Shown piece by piece: positions 10,375-23,400 of a DNA stretch of 64,000 nt. Position 1 is the stretch's first letter. Every line of letters starts with the position of its first letter. The position numbers were made by a program, and so were the translations under genes. The notes beneath the pieces are model-generated. The model worked only from the letters and a program-made list of their open reading frames with translations. It searched no databases and had not been told where the DNA came from. The stretch lies in assembly GCA_963719885.1 (NCBI GenBank), contig CAVRDP010000012.1, positions 372,001 to 436,000 of the forward strand, written 5' to 3'. The DNA is from JANXQG01 sp963719885. Lineage in GTDB: Bacteria; Planctomycetota; Planctomycetia; Pirellulales; Thermoguttaceae.

Positions 10375-10695
10375 CTAATCCCCGCGGCGAACGCTCCATT
10401 GGAACCAATCCGCACGATAGTTGCGATGGAAAGAGGCTGTCGACTCGGCCCGGGCGCCGAAGTACCCATAGGCAAACGGCTGACCCTGGAGATGCGTCTC
10501 CGGCGGCTGCGGCCTGGGAAGCAAACAGCGATGAGCCGGCAATGGGCCTGGCGCAGAAGGTGCAAGCGGTGCGGCGGCAGCGGGCTGCCAGGCCGAATCC
10601 GGCTCTTGCCATTCGGCGCTGTCCGCCCTGGCCGCCATCAATGCCAGCAGCAAGAGGCCGATCAACGCCAACAGCGGTTGCAGGATGCGAATCAT
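10375..10695 (-). CDS. Small exported protein with YGYFGA motif
   Basis: 106 residues. A strong signal peptide (MIRILQPLLALIGLLLLALMAARADS) precedes a Pro/Ala-rich linker and a short aromatic/basic tail with FAYGYFGA and FHRNYRADWFQWS. AGGAG stands 7-8 nt before the ATG. Similar short exported peptides with a YGYFG(A/V) motif and a tail rich in Arg and Trp occur in planctomycetes (from memory); their function is unknown to me. It is convergent with the large fusion gene before it. Confidence 0.6.
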   Translation of the reverse strand: MIRILQPLLALIGLLLLALMAARADSAEWQEPDSAWQPAAAAPLAPSAPGPLPAHRCLLPRPQPPETHLQGQPFAYGYFGARAESTASFHRNYRADWFQWSVRRGD

Positions 10696-10825
10696 CGTAA
10701 GGCTCCTGGGGCTTTACTGGTTTGAATCGGCCCCAGACCCGCCGGCAATTGGAACGTTTATTCGCGTTGGGAAAAATTTTCCGCTTGTACCGATCCAGTT
10801 GTAGCGGTTAAGTAAACTGGAGAAG

Positions 10826-11015
10826 TTAGAAGATACTGTAGATATAGGGGGCAAAGGTGGTTGAGAAGATTGCCAGCAGGCTGCACAGAACCAGGACCAC
10901 GACGATCGGCAGCAGCCACCACTTCTTGTTCTCGGCCAAGAAACTGCAAGAACTCACGGACAATGCCCACGGGCTTCTCTTGGCTGGCCTTCTCAAAGTC
11001 GTTTTCGGGTGGCAT
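10826..11015 (-). CDS. DUF5989 family single-pass membrane protein (frameshifted)
   Basis: Starting at ATG 11015 (GAGG 6 nt upstream), the frame reads MPPENDFEKASQEKPVGIVREFLQFL. One extra base near 10938 then shifts it, and the neighbouring frame continues with AENKKWWLLPIVVVLVL and ends APYIYSIF at 10826. REFxxFLxENKKWWLLPI plus one membrane helix is the DUF5989 pattern. Such proteins sit next to SxtJ and NodU/CmcH-type carbamoyltransferases in many bacteria, and that is the arrangement here. Size (~62 residues) is typical. Function unknown. Confidence 0.8.
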
Positions 11016-11044
11016 GATGGGCCTCTATACGCTGTACGCTTGGT

Positions 11045-11125
11045 GTAGGGTGGGCCGAGTGCAACGAGTCCCACCATGAATAACGCTAGAGAATGGTGGG
11101 ACTCGTTTCACTCGGCCCACCCTAC
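11045..11125. repeat. Inverted repeat (GTAGGGTGGGCCGAGTG) between SxtJ and DUF5989 genes
   Basis: Two 33-bp arms (11045-11077 and 11093-11125) pair with one mismatch across a 15-nt loop. It starts right after the SxtJ stop and lies inside the three-gene operon, where it could form a long mRNA hairpin that lowers expression of, or processes the transcript ahead of, the DUF5989 gene (inference). Confidence 0.8.
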
Positions 11126-11524
11126 TTACCAGCGGCGGAAGTAACTACGCACGTTGCGGGACGGTTTCTTCGGCTGCCAATAGGTACTGGCATTGCGATC
11201 CATCCTTAATTGTAACGGGTCGCGACCGAATAGTCGAAATACCAGGCCCACCGGCACGAAGACCATGAAGAATGCCAGCGACAGAACCAGGTCGTGGATC
11301 ACCAAGGCCAGCGGCGCCGTCGCAACGTTGATCGCCACCAGCAGCGGCCGCAGTCCCCGCGGCCAGGCGATTCCCAGCGCGGAAAGCAGCCCGCCGATCG
11401 CTGCGGCAGAGACGATCGCCGGCAACGAACCGCGCGTCCAGAGTGCGGCGGCCAAGGGCAACGCCAGCAGCGATACCAGTCCGAAATTGCGGACCTGCCG
11501 ATTGTCGGGATGTAAATTGATCAT
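11126..11524 (-). CDS. SxtJ family membrane protein
   Basis: 132 residues with three to four hydrophobic segments (LVSLLALPLAAALW, AIVSAAAIGGLLSALGIAW, PLLVAINVATAPLALVIHDLVLSLAFFMVFVPVGLVFRLFG). It ends with RDPLQLRMDRNASTYWQPK, a tail characteristic of SxtJ-like proteins. The start ATG follows the carbamoyltransferase stop at once (TAATATG), so the two genes are co-translated. SxtJ proteins accompany carbamoyltransferases, for example in saxitoxin clusters, but their role is unclear; no natural-product cluster is visible here. Confidence 0.82.
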   Translation of the reverse strand: MINLHPDNRQVRNFGLVSLLALPLAAALWTRGSLPAIVSAAAIGGLLSALGIAWPRGLRPLLVAINVATAPLALVIHDLVLSLAFFMVFVPVGLVFRLFGRDPLQLRMDRNASTYWQPKKPSRNVRSYFRRW

Positions 11525-11525
11525 A

Positions 11526-13367
11526 TTAGTCCAACTGGAACTGTGCCAAATGTCGAGTCCGCTGCGCCGTGTCCATGACGGTCGTCTGTTCCGTCTTGTG
11601 CAAAATATGCCGTCCCAAGACGAGCACGTCCATGTCAGTCGCCATGAAACAACGATAGGCGTCCTCGGGCGTACAGACGATCGGCTCGCTGCGGACGTTA
11701 AAACTCGTGTTGATCAATACCGGGCAGCCCGTCTTCTCGTGAAACCGCGTCATCAGCCGGTGCAAGAGCGGGTTGCGCTGCCGGTCAACCGTCTGTACAC
11801 GGGCCGAATAGTCGACGTGCGTCACCGCGGGGATCGTCGAACGGCACTGGTTCAGCCGCTCGATGCCGAAGGCCTGGGTCTTGCTCGCATCAATCGGCAA
11901 TCGTTGCTCCTCCCGGACCGGTGCGACCAGCAGCATGTAGGGGCTGTCCTCGTAGGGCCGCATCTCGAAATAGCGATCGACATACTCGCGAAGCACGATC
12001 GGCGCAAAGGGCCGAAACGACTCGCGGAACTTGATCTTGAGGTTCATCACCGACTGCATCGAACGACTCCGCGCGTCGCCCAGGATGCTCCTCGCCCCCA
12101 ATGCCCGGGGACCGAACTCCATGCGGCCCTGAAACCAGCCGACGACTTTTTCCTGGGCCAAGAGCGACGCGACCTCGTCGACGAGGCGGCCTTCATCGGC
12201 CGCCGTTTCGAAAACGGCGTTCGCCTTGTGCAGCACCAGTTCAATCTGCTCGTCGGAGAACGTCGGGCCGAGGAACAAACCTTGCTGCGCATCGAAACCG
12301 CCCGGCTGCCGCGAATTCTGCAAAAGCTGGTGCCAGATGAACAGCGCCGTCCCCAAGGCGCCGCCCGCATCGCCGGCGGCCGGCTGGATCCAAAGGTCCT
12401 CGAACGGTCCCTCGCGCAGGATCCGGCCGTTGGCCACGCAGTTCAGGGCCACGCCGCCGGCCAGCACGAGGCGCTTCATGCCGGTCTGCCGGTGTACGTG
12501 CCGGGCCGTGCGGAGCATGACCTCTTCGGTCACCGCTTGGATCGAGGCTGCCAGGTCCATCTCGCGCTGCGAGAGCCGGCTTTCGGCTTTCCGCGGCGGC
12601 CCGCCGAAGAGCCGGTCGAACTTTCGCGAGGTCATCGTCAACCCCTGGCAGTAGTTGAAATAGCTCATATCCATGCGGTAGGAGCCGTCTTCCTTGAGGT
12701 CGATGAGGTGCTTGAGGATCAGGTCCTTGTAGACCGCCTGGCCGTAGGGTGCCAGGCCCATCACCTTGTACTCGCCGCTGTTGACGCGAAAGCCGGTATA
12801 GTAGGTGAAGGCCGCATACAGCAGGCCGAGCGAGTGCGGGAAACGGATCTCGTGCGTGAGCTCGATGTGGTTGCCGCGACCGACGCCGAAGCAGGTGGTC
12901 GACCACTCGCCGACGCCGTCGATGGTGAGGATCGCCGCCTCGTCGAAAGGCGACGGCAGGAAGGCGCTGGCAGCGTGCGACTCGTGGTGATCGGTGAAGA
13001 CGCAACGGCCGCGATACTTGCCGTGGAGTGCCTTGCGGATCAGGCGGGGAATGTGCAGCTTTTCCTTGAGCCACACGGGAATGGCCTGGCGGAAGGAGCG
13101 ATATCCGCCGGGCGCCATGGCCAGATAGGTTTCCAGCAGGCGTTCGAACTTGGTGATCGGCTTGTCATAGAAGCCCACGTAATCGAGGTCCGCGGCCGTG
13201 ATGCCCGCCTCGCGGAGGCAGTAATCCACGGCGTTTTGCGGGAAGCTGGCATCATGCTTCTTGCGCGTGAAGCGTTCTTCCTGGGCAGCGGCAACAATCC
13301 GGCCATCGACCACCAGGGCCGCCGCCGCGTCGTGATAGAACGCCGAAATGCCCAGGATCGCCGTCAT
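11526..13367 (-). CDS. NodU/CmcH-family carbamoyltransferase
   Basis: 613 residues from ATG 13367, chosen because GGAGG lies 8 nt upstream; an in-frame ATG at 13382 has no such site. The N-terminal ASKHA/Kae1-like domain begins MTAILGISAFYHDAAAALV and carries FTDHHESHAASAF (metal-binding His residues) and ILTIDGVGEWSTT. The C-terminal YrdC-like part includes LAGGVALNCVANGRI, QPAAGDAGGALGTAL and GPRALGARSILGDAR. The family uses carbamoyl phosphate and ATP to O-carbamoylate a sugar or natural-product hydroxyl. The substrate is not evident. It is first in an operon with SxtJ and DUF5989, and seems intact. Confidence 0.92.
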   Translation of the reverse strand: MTAILGISAFYHDAAAALVVDGRIVAAAQEERFTRKKHDASFPQNAVDYCLREAGITAADLDYVGFYDKPITKFERLLETYLAMAPGGYRSFRQAIPVWLKEKLHIPRLIRKALHGKYRGRCVFTDHHESHAASAFLPSPFDEAAILTIDGVGEWSTTCFGVGRGNHIELTHEIRFPHSLGLLYAAFTYYTGFRVNSGEYKVMGLAPYGQAVYKDLILKHLIDLKEDGSYRMDMSYFNYCQGLTMTSRKFDRLFGGPPRKAESRLSQREMDLAASIQAVTEEVMLRTARHVHRQTGMKRLVLAGGVALNCVANGRILREGPFEDLWIQPAAGDAGGALGTALFIWHQLLQNSRQPGGFDAQQGLFLGPTFSDEQIELVLHKANAVFETAADEGRLVDEVASLLAQEKVVGWFQGRMEFGPRALGARSILGDARSRSMQSVMNLKIKFRESFRPFAPIVLREYVDRYFEMRPYEDSPYMLLVAPVREEQRLPIDASKTQAFGIERLNQCRSTIPAVTHVDYSARVQTVDRQRNPLLHRLMTRFHEKTGCPVLINTSFNVRSEPIVCTPEDAYRCFMATDMDVLVLGRHILHKTEQTTVMDTAQRTRHLAQFQLD

Positions 13368-13430
13368 CCGCAAGACCTCCATGCTTCAATCTAAGGGGAG
13401 TGCGGGGGCGGGTCAAGCTTGTTTACCGTA

Positions 13431-13641
13431 GGGTGGCATGCCTTCACGCGGCCGTCACAGAGTCGCGGCGACAGGGCAATCGCAGCCGGCCGCCGACCAT
13501 GAGTACATGGTGCCCGGGCATGTTGGCCCAGGTGCGTGGCGCGAGGAATGCCAGTGCCGCAGCAAACATGCCTACCCGCGGCCGGTTCGGCTTTTCCCGG
13601 CTGCGCCAAGTCTTTGACGGCCGCGTGAAGGCATGCCACCC
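13431..13641. repeat. 211-bp MITE-like element, carries a CATGAGTACATGG unit
   Basis: Perfect 27-bp terminal inverted repeats (13431-13457 and 13615-13641) begin GGGTGGCATGCC. Inside are further imperfect arms, and one copy of the dispersed unit at 13492-13516. The inner core matches the 25233-25435 element in the opposite orientation. It lies between the divergently placed upstream region of the carbamoyltransferase gene and the 3' end of ppc. No transposase, no coding capacity. Confidence 0.85.
13492..13516 (+). repeat. Dispersed repeat copy 2 (intergenic, inside MITE-like element)
   Basis: GCCGAC followed by CATGAGTACATGGTGCCCG. It replaces a short part of the left inner arm; the symmetric position on the right arm has the plain sequence CATGCCTACCCGCGG. 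Confidence 0.85.
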
Positions 13642-13672
13642 GGCGCACAAGCACGGAAGTTATTTCCCGCCT

Positions 13673-16417
<2,745 letters not shown>

Positions 16418-16424
16418 GTAACAA

Positions 16425-17295
16425 TTATAGGGTCGCCAGCACTCCCTTGGTATAGCCGACGCACTCGCACAGCCCCGGCAGCGGGTCTTTCTCGTCCGCT
16501 TCATACTCGTAGGACGCATTGCCCTGGTAGCCGTTATTTACCAGGGCGCGAAGCAGCCCGGGAATGTCGATCACGCCGCGACCGAGTTGAATGCATTGTC
16601 CCTTGGCCGTCGCCTCGGTAACGTCCTTGACGTGCATGTCCAAGAGGCGGTCGTGGCACTTGTTCACCGCATCGACGAGGTCCACGCCCGCCCGGACCGT
16701 GTGACCGATGTCGATGCACAGGCCGACGCGGCGATCGAGCGACGTGATCTTCTCGTACGCGCTCTGCGGTGTGGGGAAGCGGCGATCGCCGGGGCCGTGG
16801 TTGTGGATGGCCACGCAAATGTCGTACTTCTTCACGTGCTGCTCGATTACAGGCAGCATGGCCGCGTCCGGCGCTGATTACCAAGACCCGCAGGCCGGCC
16901 GCCTTGCCGTACTCGAAGGCCTGAGCGACCTGGGCTTCCTTCGACATATCGATCACGCCGCCGCCATACAGCGTCAAGCCAGCACGGGCCACCTTGGCGG
17001 CGATGGCGGCCAGTTCCTCCGGCGTGGAAGTCAGCGGCAGGTGCATCGACTTCAGGCAGATGTTCTTGAGCCCGGCCCGCTTGGCGAAGGCCAGGGTCTT
17101 GTCGAGGTCAAAGGCGCGGAAAGTATAGGAGGCGAGGCCCAGGTTGAGCGTCTTGCCGAGCGACTTCTTGGCCGGGCACTTGGCCGCGGTTTGCGGTTCT
17201 TCGGCGGATGATGCCGTCGAGGCAGCGCAGGCCAGAGCGGCGGCGCCGCCGAGTTGCAAAAACTGACGGCGGGTGCGAGTGGAATTCTTTGTCAT
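16425..17295 (-). CDS. Tat-exported sugar phosphate isomerase/epimerase-like TIM barrel (frameshifted)
   Basis: The N-terminus has a twin-arginine signal (RRQFLQLGGAAALACAAS). The xylose-isomerase-like TIM barrel then begins with LNLGLASYTFRAFDLDKTLAFA and GLKNICLKSMHLPL. A frame break near 16870 separates LRVLVISA from APDAAMLPVIEQHVKKYDICVAIHNHG. The second part keeps the metal-site motifs: AIHNHG, GLCIDIGHTVRAG, LLDMHVKDV, and a final glutamate in SYEYEAD. AGGAG is 8 nt before the ATG at 17295. The expected size is ~290 residues. Proteins of this type in planctomycetes are periplasmic with unknown sugar substrates. Confidence 0.82.
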
Positions 17296-17314
17296 GATGG
17301 TTCTCCTCATTGGG

Positions 17315-18625
17315 TTAGTGCTTTTTCAAAAACGCCCCGGTTAATTCGCGAATTACGTCGTCCGGCATCGGCACGGGGTTGCCGATCAGCCGGCCGTTGA
17401 TCACCGTTTCGGCCGTCGATTCCAGCACTTCCAGCCGGTCGAAAGCATCGAGCACACTCGTGCCGCAGACCAACACGCCGTCGTTCTCCAGCAGGGCCAC
17501 CGGTTGTTCCATCGATACCCGCGCGGCAACTTCCGCGCCGTCGCCGAATTGCAGCCCGAAGGGAATGCGCTGCACGTCGCGAAGCAGGATGAAACTCTCC
17601 GGAATCGTGCGGGCACTGAGCTCCGCATCCACCACGCTGAAGGACGTGGCATTGACCGTGTAGGCGTTGATCACGGCGGCGACCTCGGGGTGACGGGCAT
17701 AAATTGCGGCGTGCAACGCGGCAGCCCGGCTGGGAGTCTTGCCGGTCTCGGCCGCACCGCCGCGGATCAACACCAGGTCCGTTAGCTCGGCGGTGTGCCG
17801 GTCCAGGACGTGCGGCGTGATCAAGAATGAATCGGCATCGACCCGCGCGGAAAAACTTCCTTCCGTACTGATCAGCAAGCGGTTGCGATAACCGCGGTGC
17901 AGGAAATCGCACAACTCTCGGCGCAATTCCTTCTCCTGGCTGCCGGGCGGCTGCATGTCCGCCTGCGGCCAGGGCAGCACTGGCCGGCGCGAAGTCTCCA
18001 ACTGGGCGTCGGTCAAATAGCGGACCGGCCCCAGCGTGCTGGCCTTGATGATCGTCTTGGCGGTGAACTCCAACGTTTCAAATCGCTGAAAGGCATTTTG
18101 CAGATCGCTTCCGCCGACCACGACGCCGTGGTTCTCCAGGATCACGCCGAAGAAGCCCTGTTTGTAGGCCGCGATGATGCTTTCGGCCAGGGCCGAACTG
18201 CCGGGCAGCGCGTAGGGGGCGAAACCCGTTGCGCCGCAGACCTGGTCGGCACGGTGAAATAGCCGCGTGTTGGGCACCTTGCCACAGATACTGAAAGCCA
18301 CCAAGGCCACGGAATGGGCATGCACGATGCCGCGAATATCGGCCCGGACACGGTAAATCGCCTTGTGAAAAGGAAATTCGGAAGAGGGAGGATGCATTCC
18401 CTCGATCGTCCCGTCCCTTCGCACACAGACCATGTCTTCGCGGCGAAGACTTCCCTTATCGACCCGGGAAGGCGTGATCCAAATGTCGCCGCTCGACTCC
18501 CGGATCGAAAGATTACCACCCGACGTGGTAGTCATCCGGTATCCGTAGATCCGTTGAATGGTCTGCAATAAATCGTCGCGGGGATGAACCAAATTCCAGT
18601 CGCGCGTGCCAAGAAAGCTCGACAT
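17315..18625 (-). CDS. Tandem class II aldolase/adducin-domain protein
   Basis: 436 residues with two copies of the class II aldolase fold. Copy 1 (residues ~15-210) has SGGNLSIRE, the zinc ligands HAHS (~100-103) and ENHGVVVGG (~163-171), and glutamate near EFPFHKAIYR. Copy 2 (~235-430) keeps the same strand order, but the metal positions read NAYTVNATS and ENDGVLVCG, so two histidines are lost and the site is probably dead. The family includes fuculose/rhamnulose-phosphate aldolases and ribulose-phosphate 4-epimerases. The stop is 19 nt upstream of the isomerase-like gene's start, which suggests a sugar-metabolism operon. Confidence 0.85.
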   Translation of the reverse strand: MSSFLGTRDWNLVHPRDDLLQTIQRIYGYRMTTTSGGNLSIRESSGDIWITPSRVDKGSLRREDMVCVRRDGTIEGMHPPSSEFPFHKAIYRVRADIRGIVHAHSVALVAFSICGKVPNTRLFHRADQVCGATGFAPYALPGSSALAESIIAAYKQGFFGVILENHGVVVGGSDLQNAFQRFETLEFTAKTIIKASTLGPVRYLTDAQLETSRRPVLPWPQADMQPPGSQEKELRRELCDFLHRGYRNRLLISTEGSFSARVDADSFLITPHVLDRHTAELTDLVLIRGGAAETGKTPSRAAALHAAIYARHPEVAAVINAYTVNATSFSVVDAELSARTIPESFILLRDVQRIPFGLQFGDGAEVAARVSMEQPVALLENDGVLVCGTSVLDAFDRLEVLESTAETVINGRLIGNPVPMPDDVIRELTGAFLKKH

Positions 18626-19094
18626 AGAAGCGGGCGCTAGTTTGTCCTATTGGGCCATAAACTCGATTCGTCGGAAGTTACCTCGCTAAAAGATGTCGCC
18701 CCATTTTGGCGATCCTAATCATCCGTCTCATTTTACTTGAACATGGGCGTGACTTCAATGAACTTGGGTAGTTTGGACGATTGTCGCCCTGTATCCTGCC
18801 GAGAGCGGATAAGATGGTAATTACAACAGGATTTTCTGCATGACGCAATCCCCTCCGCTATCAGGGGGATCGGTATGGTGGAACGGAAGCAGACGTACAT
18901 GGGGCGAGGTGCCATTTCTGTGATCCGAAACGCAGCCGGGTCTCATTTCTATTGTAAAGGCGAACAAATTCTGGCAATTTCGTAGTGTCGACTGACCAAC
19001 ACGCCCACGCTTCGAGGGCATTTTGCGCACGCCACTGTGGGCACGGGACCGTTGTTGCATGTCGTTTCAAGTCATTTCCGATGTCAGCCCCGGC
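18626..19094. other. Non-coding stretch, about 470 bp
   Basis: It lies between two minus-strand operons. It is lower in G+C than its surroundings, with short A/T runs, and probably holds the promoter of the aldolase operon and the terminator of the hydrolase gene. I see no convincing gene, repeat family member or RNA. Confidence 0.5.
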
Positions 19095-20467
19095 TCAGCA
19101 GCCGTGCTGCCGGACGTCGATCACAAAGTGGTCTTCGAAGGCTCGCGGGATCTTTCGATCTTTGGCCCGTCGTTTCGTCTGGATCGTTTCGCGAATATCC
19201 TCAACGACCGCTGCCGCCAATGCAAAGTAACCGTGGCCCAGGTCAAGCAGACCGAAACCGCCGACCTCGATGGTTTCGATACCGGGATAGTTGAGCACGG
19301 GCGGAACGATCCCGACCCGGTCGGAGTCGTGCCGCCAGCGCGAAGCCGCCACAGCCTGATCTTGCGGCGACACCAGAAGCGTGCGGTTTTCGGACTCGTG
19401 GGGAAACTCCCTCGCCTTGTCCGCGAACGTGCGAACGTCCTCGTCAGGAGCGCAAAAGAAAACCTGGCCCAAGCGGAGGTTCGGTAGTTGGAGGGCCGCG
19501 ATCCGCTCCAAGGCGGCCAACAAGCCGCGGTTGCCCATACTGTGAACGAAGACGTGAATCCGCGCGGCGCCGGAGCGTTCGCAAAGCTCGTGCAGGAATT
19601 GGGCGATGTAGGGCGTGCTGGCCGAGATCGTGGCTTCGTCGGCCATGTAGTCGGCCAGGGCGCCGCGCGACGGCCAACTGAAAAACGCGATTTCGCCGGG
19701 CAGCTTCAAGTCGTAGCCGATTTGCGCAGCCCGCGTGGCGGCCTCTTCGAAGCTGACGTTGAAGCCGTGAAGGAACACGAACACGTTCCGCTCGCCGGGC
19801 TGCCACCAATCGTGCAGCTTGTTGGCCATGGCGGTCCAGAACTGCTCGCGCCCAGCCCCCCCATGCCGCAGACTTGCAACCGATCGTCCGCTTGCAGTAC
19901 GAACCATCGTCGCCACCAGGGCGAGCCGGTGGAACCGGGCTTGTGGCTTTTCGGGATGAAGACCTGACACACGCCGTACGCGATCGCGTCGGCGGAATTC
20001 AGGTCGGAGAACCCCTGGCCGATGTCTTCCTCGTCGATCGGTTTGCGGTTCGTGCCGAACCAGACCCGCACGATGCGGCGATCGGGATCGCTCCGCACGC
20101 GCTGCCCGCGGGAGGGGATGGCGCGGACCGCTTCCAATGCGTCGGGCCGTTGGGATTCCCGCCAAAGGAAGTTGTACAGGGTTTCGCATAGTTGTTGGAA
20201 ATCGTCGTCCGCGATCAGATCCTTGAGCGGCAGAAACTCGTCGGCGGCCCGAAAAGCTTCGGCGTCCGCAATGGTGCCGGCAGCAATCTCGGCCAAGAGC
20301 GGATTGAGGTCGAGGAGCAAGGCGCCGGACAGCGGCAATGCTGGGGCGTCCGCGCACGAAGGCAGGTCCCGCGATCCGTCCGGATGGATCGCCGAGGCGC
20401 CAAACCATTGGAAGTTCAGGTTTCCGGATTCCGGAGCGAACTGGATTTGGAGGTGGTAGGGTTTCAT
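19095..20467 (-). CDS. Alpha/beta hydrolase, DUF900-like, with extra N-terminal domain (frameshifted)
   Basis: The first ~190 residues (MKPYHLQIQFAPESGNLNFQWFG onward) form an N-terminal domain I cannot place. After a frame break near 19862, in a run of seven C, the hydrolase domain continues: NVFVFLHGFNVSFEEAATRA (oxyanion loop), AFFSWPSRGALADYMADEA, then the nucleophile elbow IHVFVHSMGNRGLLAAL and a late LGHGYFALA that may hold the catalytic His. This fits DUF900-type serine esterases/lipases. It begins 12 nt after the stop of the CHAT-STAND gene on the same strand, so it is almost certainly in its operon. Total ~455 residues. Confidence 0.8.
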
Positions 20468-20478
20468 TTGCGGTCAGT

Positions 20479-23400
20479 CTACAGGTTCTCCAGGATGGTC
20501 TCGACGATCATGGAATCTTGCAGGTCCAAATCCTTGCAGAGCAAATCGGCGTTTCGCTCGCCCGAAAGGATGTTGCGGATGGCGGCGACCAGGTTAGTCC
20601 CTCCGCGTTGTCGCAGATTCGCCAGCACGTCTTGGATCGCTTCGGCCGCGGCGGGATCGCATGCGGCCTGGCAGACACCCTGTATCAGGCGGGCGAATCG
20701 CTTCATTTCGTGGGCCGTGCCGGCGAAGTTGCCTTTAGCGTCGCGTGCCAGGCGGCGGTATTCGGCGGCCTGCTGCGGATCCGACTGCCGGTCGGCGATT
20801 TTGGCCAGGAGCTCGTAGGAACTCCAAACCTTCGTGGCGCCGGGGTCCAGGGTTTCCATGATGGCCAGGGCTTCTCCGGCCAGTTGGCGGGCTTCGTCGA
20901 GGCGACTCGGCTCGGTTCGCAGGAGATCAGCGAGGTTGTAGAGCATTATGGAAACGTTGGCCGTGTCCCCGGTCTTTCTACCGCCTTCGATGGCCTTGCG
21001 ATACCAAGTCTCCGCCGCCTCCGGCTTTCCCGCCGCCTTGCTCACACGGCCGAGTTCGTTCCAGGTTCGTGCGGCTCCAGCGAGGTCACCTCGTTGTTCG
21101 TCCAAACGCGCCGCGTCGCGATGATGGTGCTCGGCTTGCTCCCACTGCTCCGCCTTCTGGAACGCCACGCCAAGCTGATGCTGAACGACGGCTTCCGAGG
21201 CGGGTTCGCCCAGACGCTGAAATAATTCGAGGGCTTGGAGGTAACGCTTCACGGCGTCGGCCAGATCGCCTTCCAGTAGGGCCAGCGTGCCGAGTTGCAC
21301 CAATATGACGCCTTGGCTGCGCAGGTCGTTCAACTTTTCGATGATCTTCAGGCCAAACTCATATTGCTCGCGCACCGCGGCGAACTTGCCTTGCTGCGTT
21401 AGCACGTCGGCGAGGTCGGTCTGTAGCCCCCCGCGAAGCCGTTTGACCCCATTGGTCCCCAGGAGTTTCTCAGTCACCGCGATGCCTTGCCGACAGGTTG
21501 CCTCGGCCAGATCGGGACGACCGCCGGCTGCGTGGCAGCGGCCGAGGTGAGCGAGCGTCAACGCGAGATCGTGGCTTGGCTGGTCACCGACGGTTTGAAG
21601 AATCTCGGAAAAGATCTCAGCGGCCCCTTGGGCGCGGCGGGCAGCCAGCAGTTGCTTGCCTCGGTTGAGTTGCGCTAGAAACCAGTCGCGCGAGCCTTTC
21701 TCGCCGCTGGCTTGCGCGGCGCGGTGGGTAAGCGAGGCGGCCTCGCGGGTCATGCCGAAGAAGTCGAGGAACCAGTTGACGGAATCCACAAAATCGACCG
21801 CATCGGGATCGCCGGCGTCCAGGGCCTGGCCGGCGGCGTGCAGCAGATTGGGCAATTCGCGGCGCACGACGGCCCGCGATTGATGCGGGTTCTTGCGGTC
21901 TTCGCGGCAGAGGTATCCGGCCAGGGCATAGTACCGCCGGCGATGGGCCAGGGTCAGTGCGTTGCGCTCGGCCGCGTCGAGACTGGCCCACAGCATCGGC
22001 GCCAGGGTGGGATGAAACCGCAGGAACGGCGGGCGGACGCCGGGAACGCTCTTGGCCTCGATCAGCGCCGCGGCTTCCAGACTCCGCCGCAAACTGGGCC
22101 AGAGGTTGTCGCTTTCGCCCAATCCCGTAATCGCCAGCAGATCGTCTTCGAACGCCCCACCCTGAAACACGCCCAACCGCCGGGCGGCGTGCCGCTCTTG
22201 TTCGCTGAGCCGTTCCAGCGACAATTCGAGCGAGGCGATCAGACTGGGCGGCGTGCCTTCCACGGCCACCGGCGATACGGCGTCCGCGGCTAGCAGTTGC
22301 TCCAGCCGCTTTTCGAGTTCTTTCGCTGTGCGGGTCTTCAACTGCTGCACCAGCACGCAGATTGACAGCGGATGAAACCGCACGCGGTCGAACAAGGCGA
22401 TCAATTCGTCGCGCTCGGGTGGCCGAACCTGCGGCGGTTCGGCCGATGGCAGCAGGCTAAGCTGGCGGAACCATTCCAGGGCGTCGTCGGGATAGGCGGC
22501 CGAGCCCAGCCCCTCCAACACGATGCGGCGGTGCTCGCGGGTGCCGACGACCGCGTAGGCCGTGTGGCCCACGTCGGGCAGGCGGGTGGTCAGCAGCACC
22601 CGCGAATCGCCAGCGAGCGACCACTCGGCCGCCGCGGTCAGCAGTTCCGCGAGCGCATCGGCCGCCACCGTTTCCAGGTTGTCCAGGATCAGCAACGTCG
22701 GTTGCCGGGCCAGCGCGTCGGTCACGGCGGCGGCGTCCACGAGCGTTTCCTCCAGCACGGCGGCAATTGTGCTGACGGCCACGGCCAACGCATCCTGGGC
22801 TTGCACGGCGGCATAATCGATGAACACGGCCCGGCGGAACATGCCCGTCCGCAGCAGCCAACGGCCGGCCTCCAAGGCCAGTTCGGTCTTGCCCTGTCCG
22901 CCGAAGCCGGTAATGGAAATTCGCCGCGTTCCCGCGGCGAACCAGCGTTCGAACGTCCCACAATTCCCGCCGCCGTCCGAAGAAGCCGGCCTCGTGAACG
23001 CGGCGGAGGTTGTGGTGCGTATCATCCCGACGCCCAAGCGTGGAGGCCGTGTCGTCGGCCAGTTTGGTCAATAGCGGAGAGTCTTCCCCGCCGTGGAACA
23101 GCGCGGGGACGAACCGATCGTGCAGCTCCAGCATCTTGCGGGCGTCGCCACGGCGGACTTCGTACTTCTGGCGGTTGTCGGGCAGGTCCAGGAACGTGCG
23201 GGCGTCGTCCAGGGCGGTGGCAATGCCTCGGCCCTTCGCTAGACTCTCGTAGAACTTGCCGAACAGCGTGCGAGTCGTGGCCACCAACACGGAATGCGTC
23301 ATGGCCAGGATCGCGGGAATGCCCGTCGCCGTCAGTTTGCCGGCCACGCTGGCCATCGGATCGCCGCTTTCCTCGTCCAACGCCGCCGTCTGACAGGCCG

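Noticed and set aside
11126..13367. Saxitoxin-like natural-product cluster because of SxtJ
   Set aside because: Only the carbamoyltransferase, SxtJ and DUF5989 are present. This trio is widespread, and no polyketide or amidinotransferase genes are nearby.
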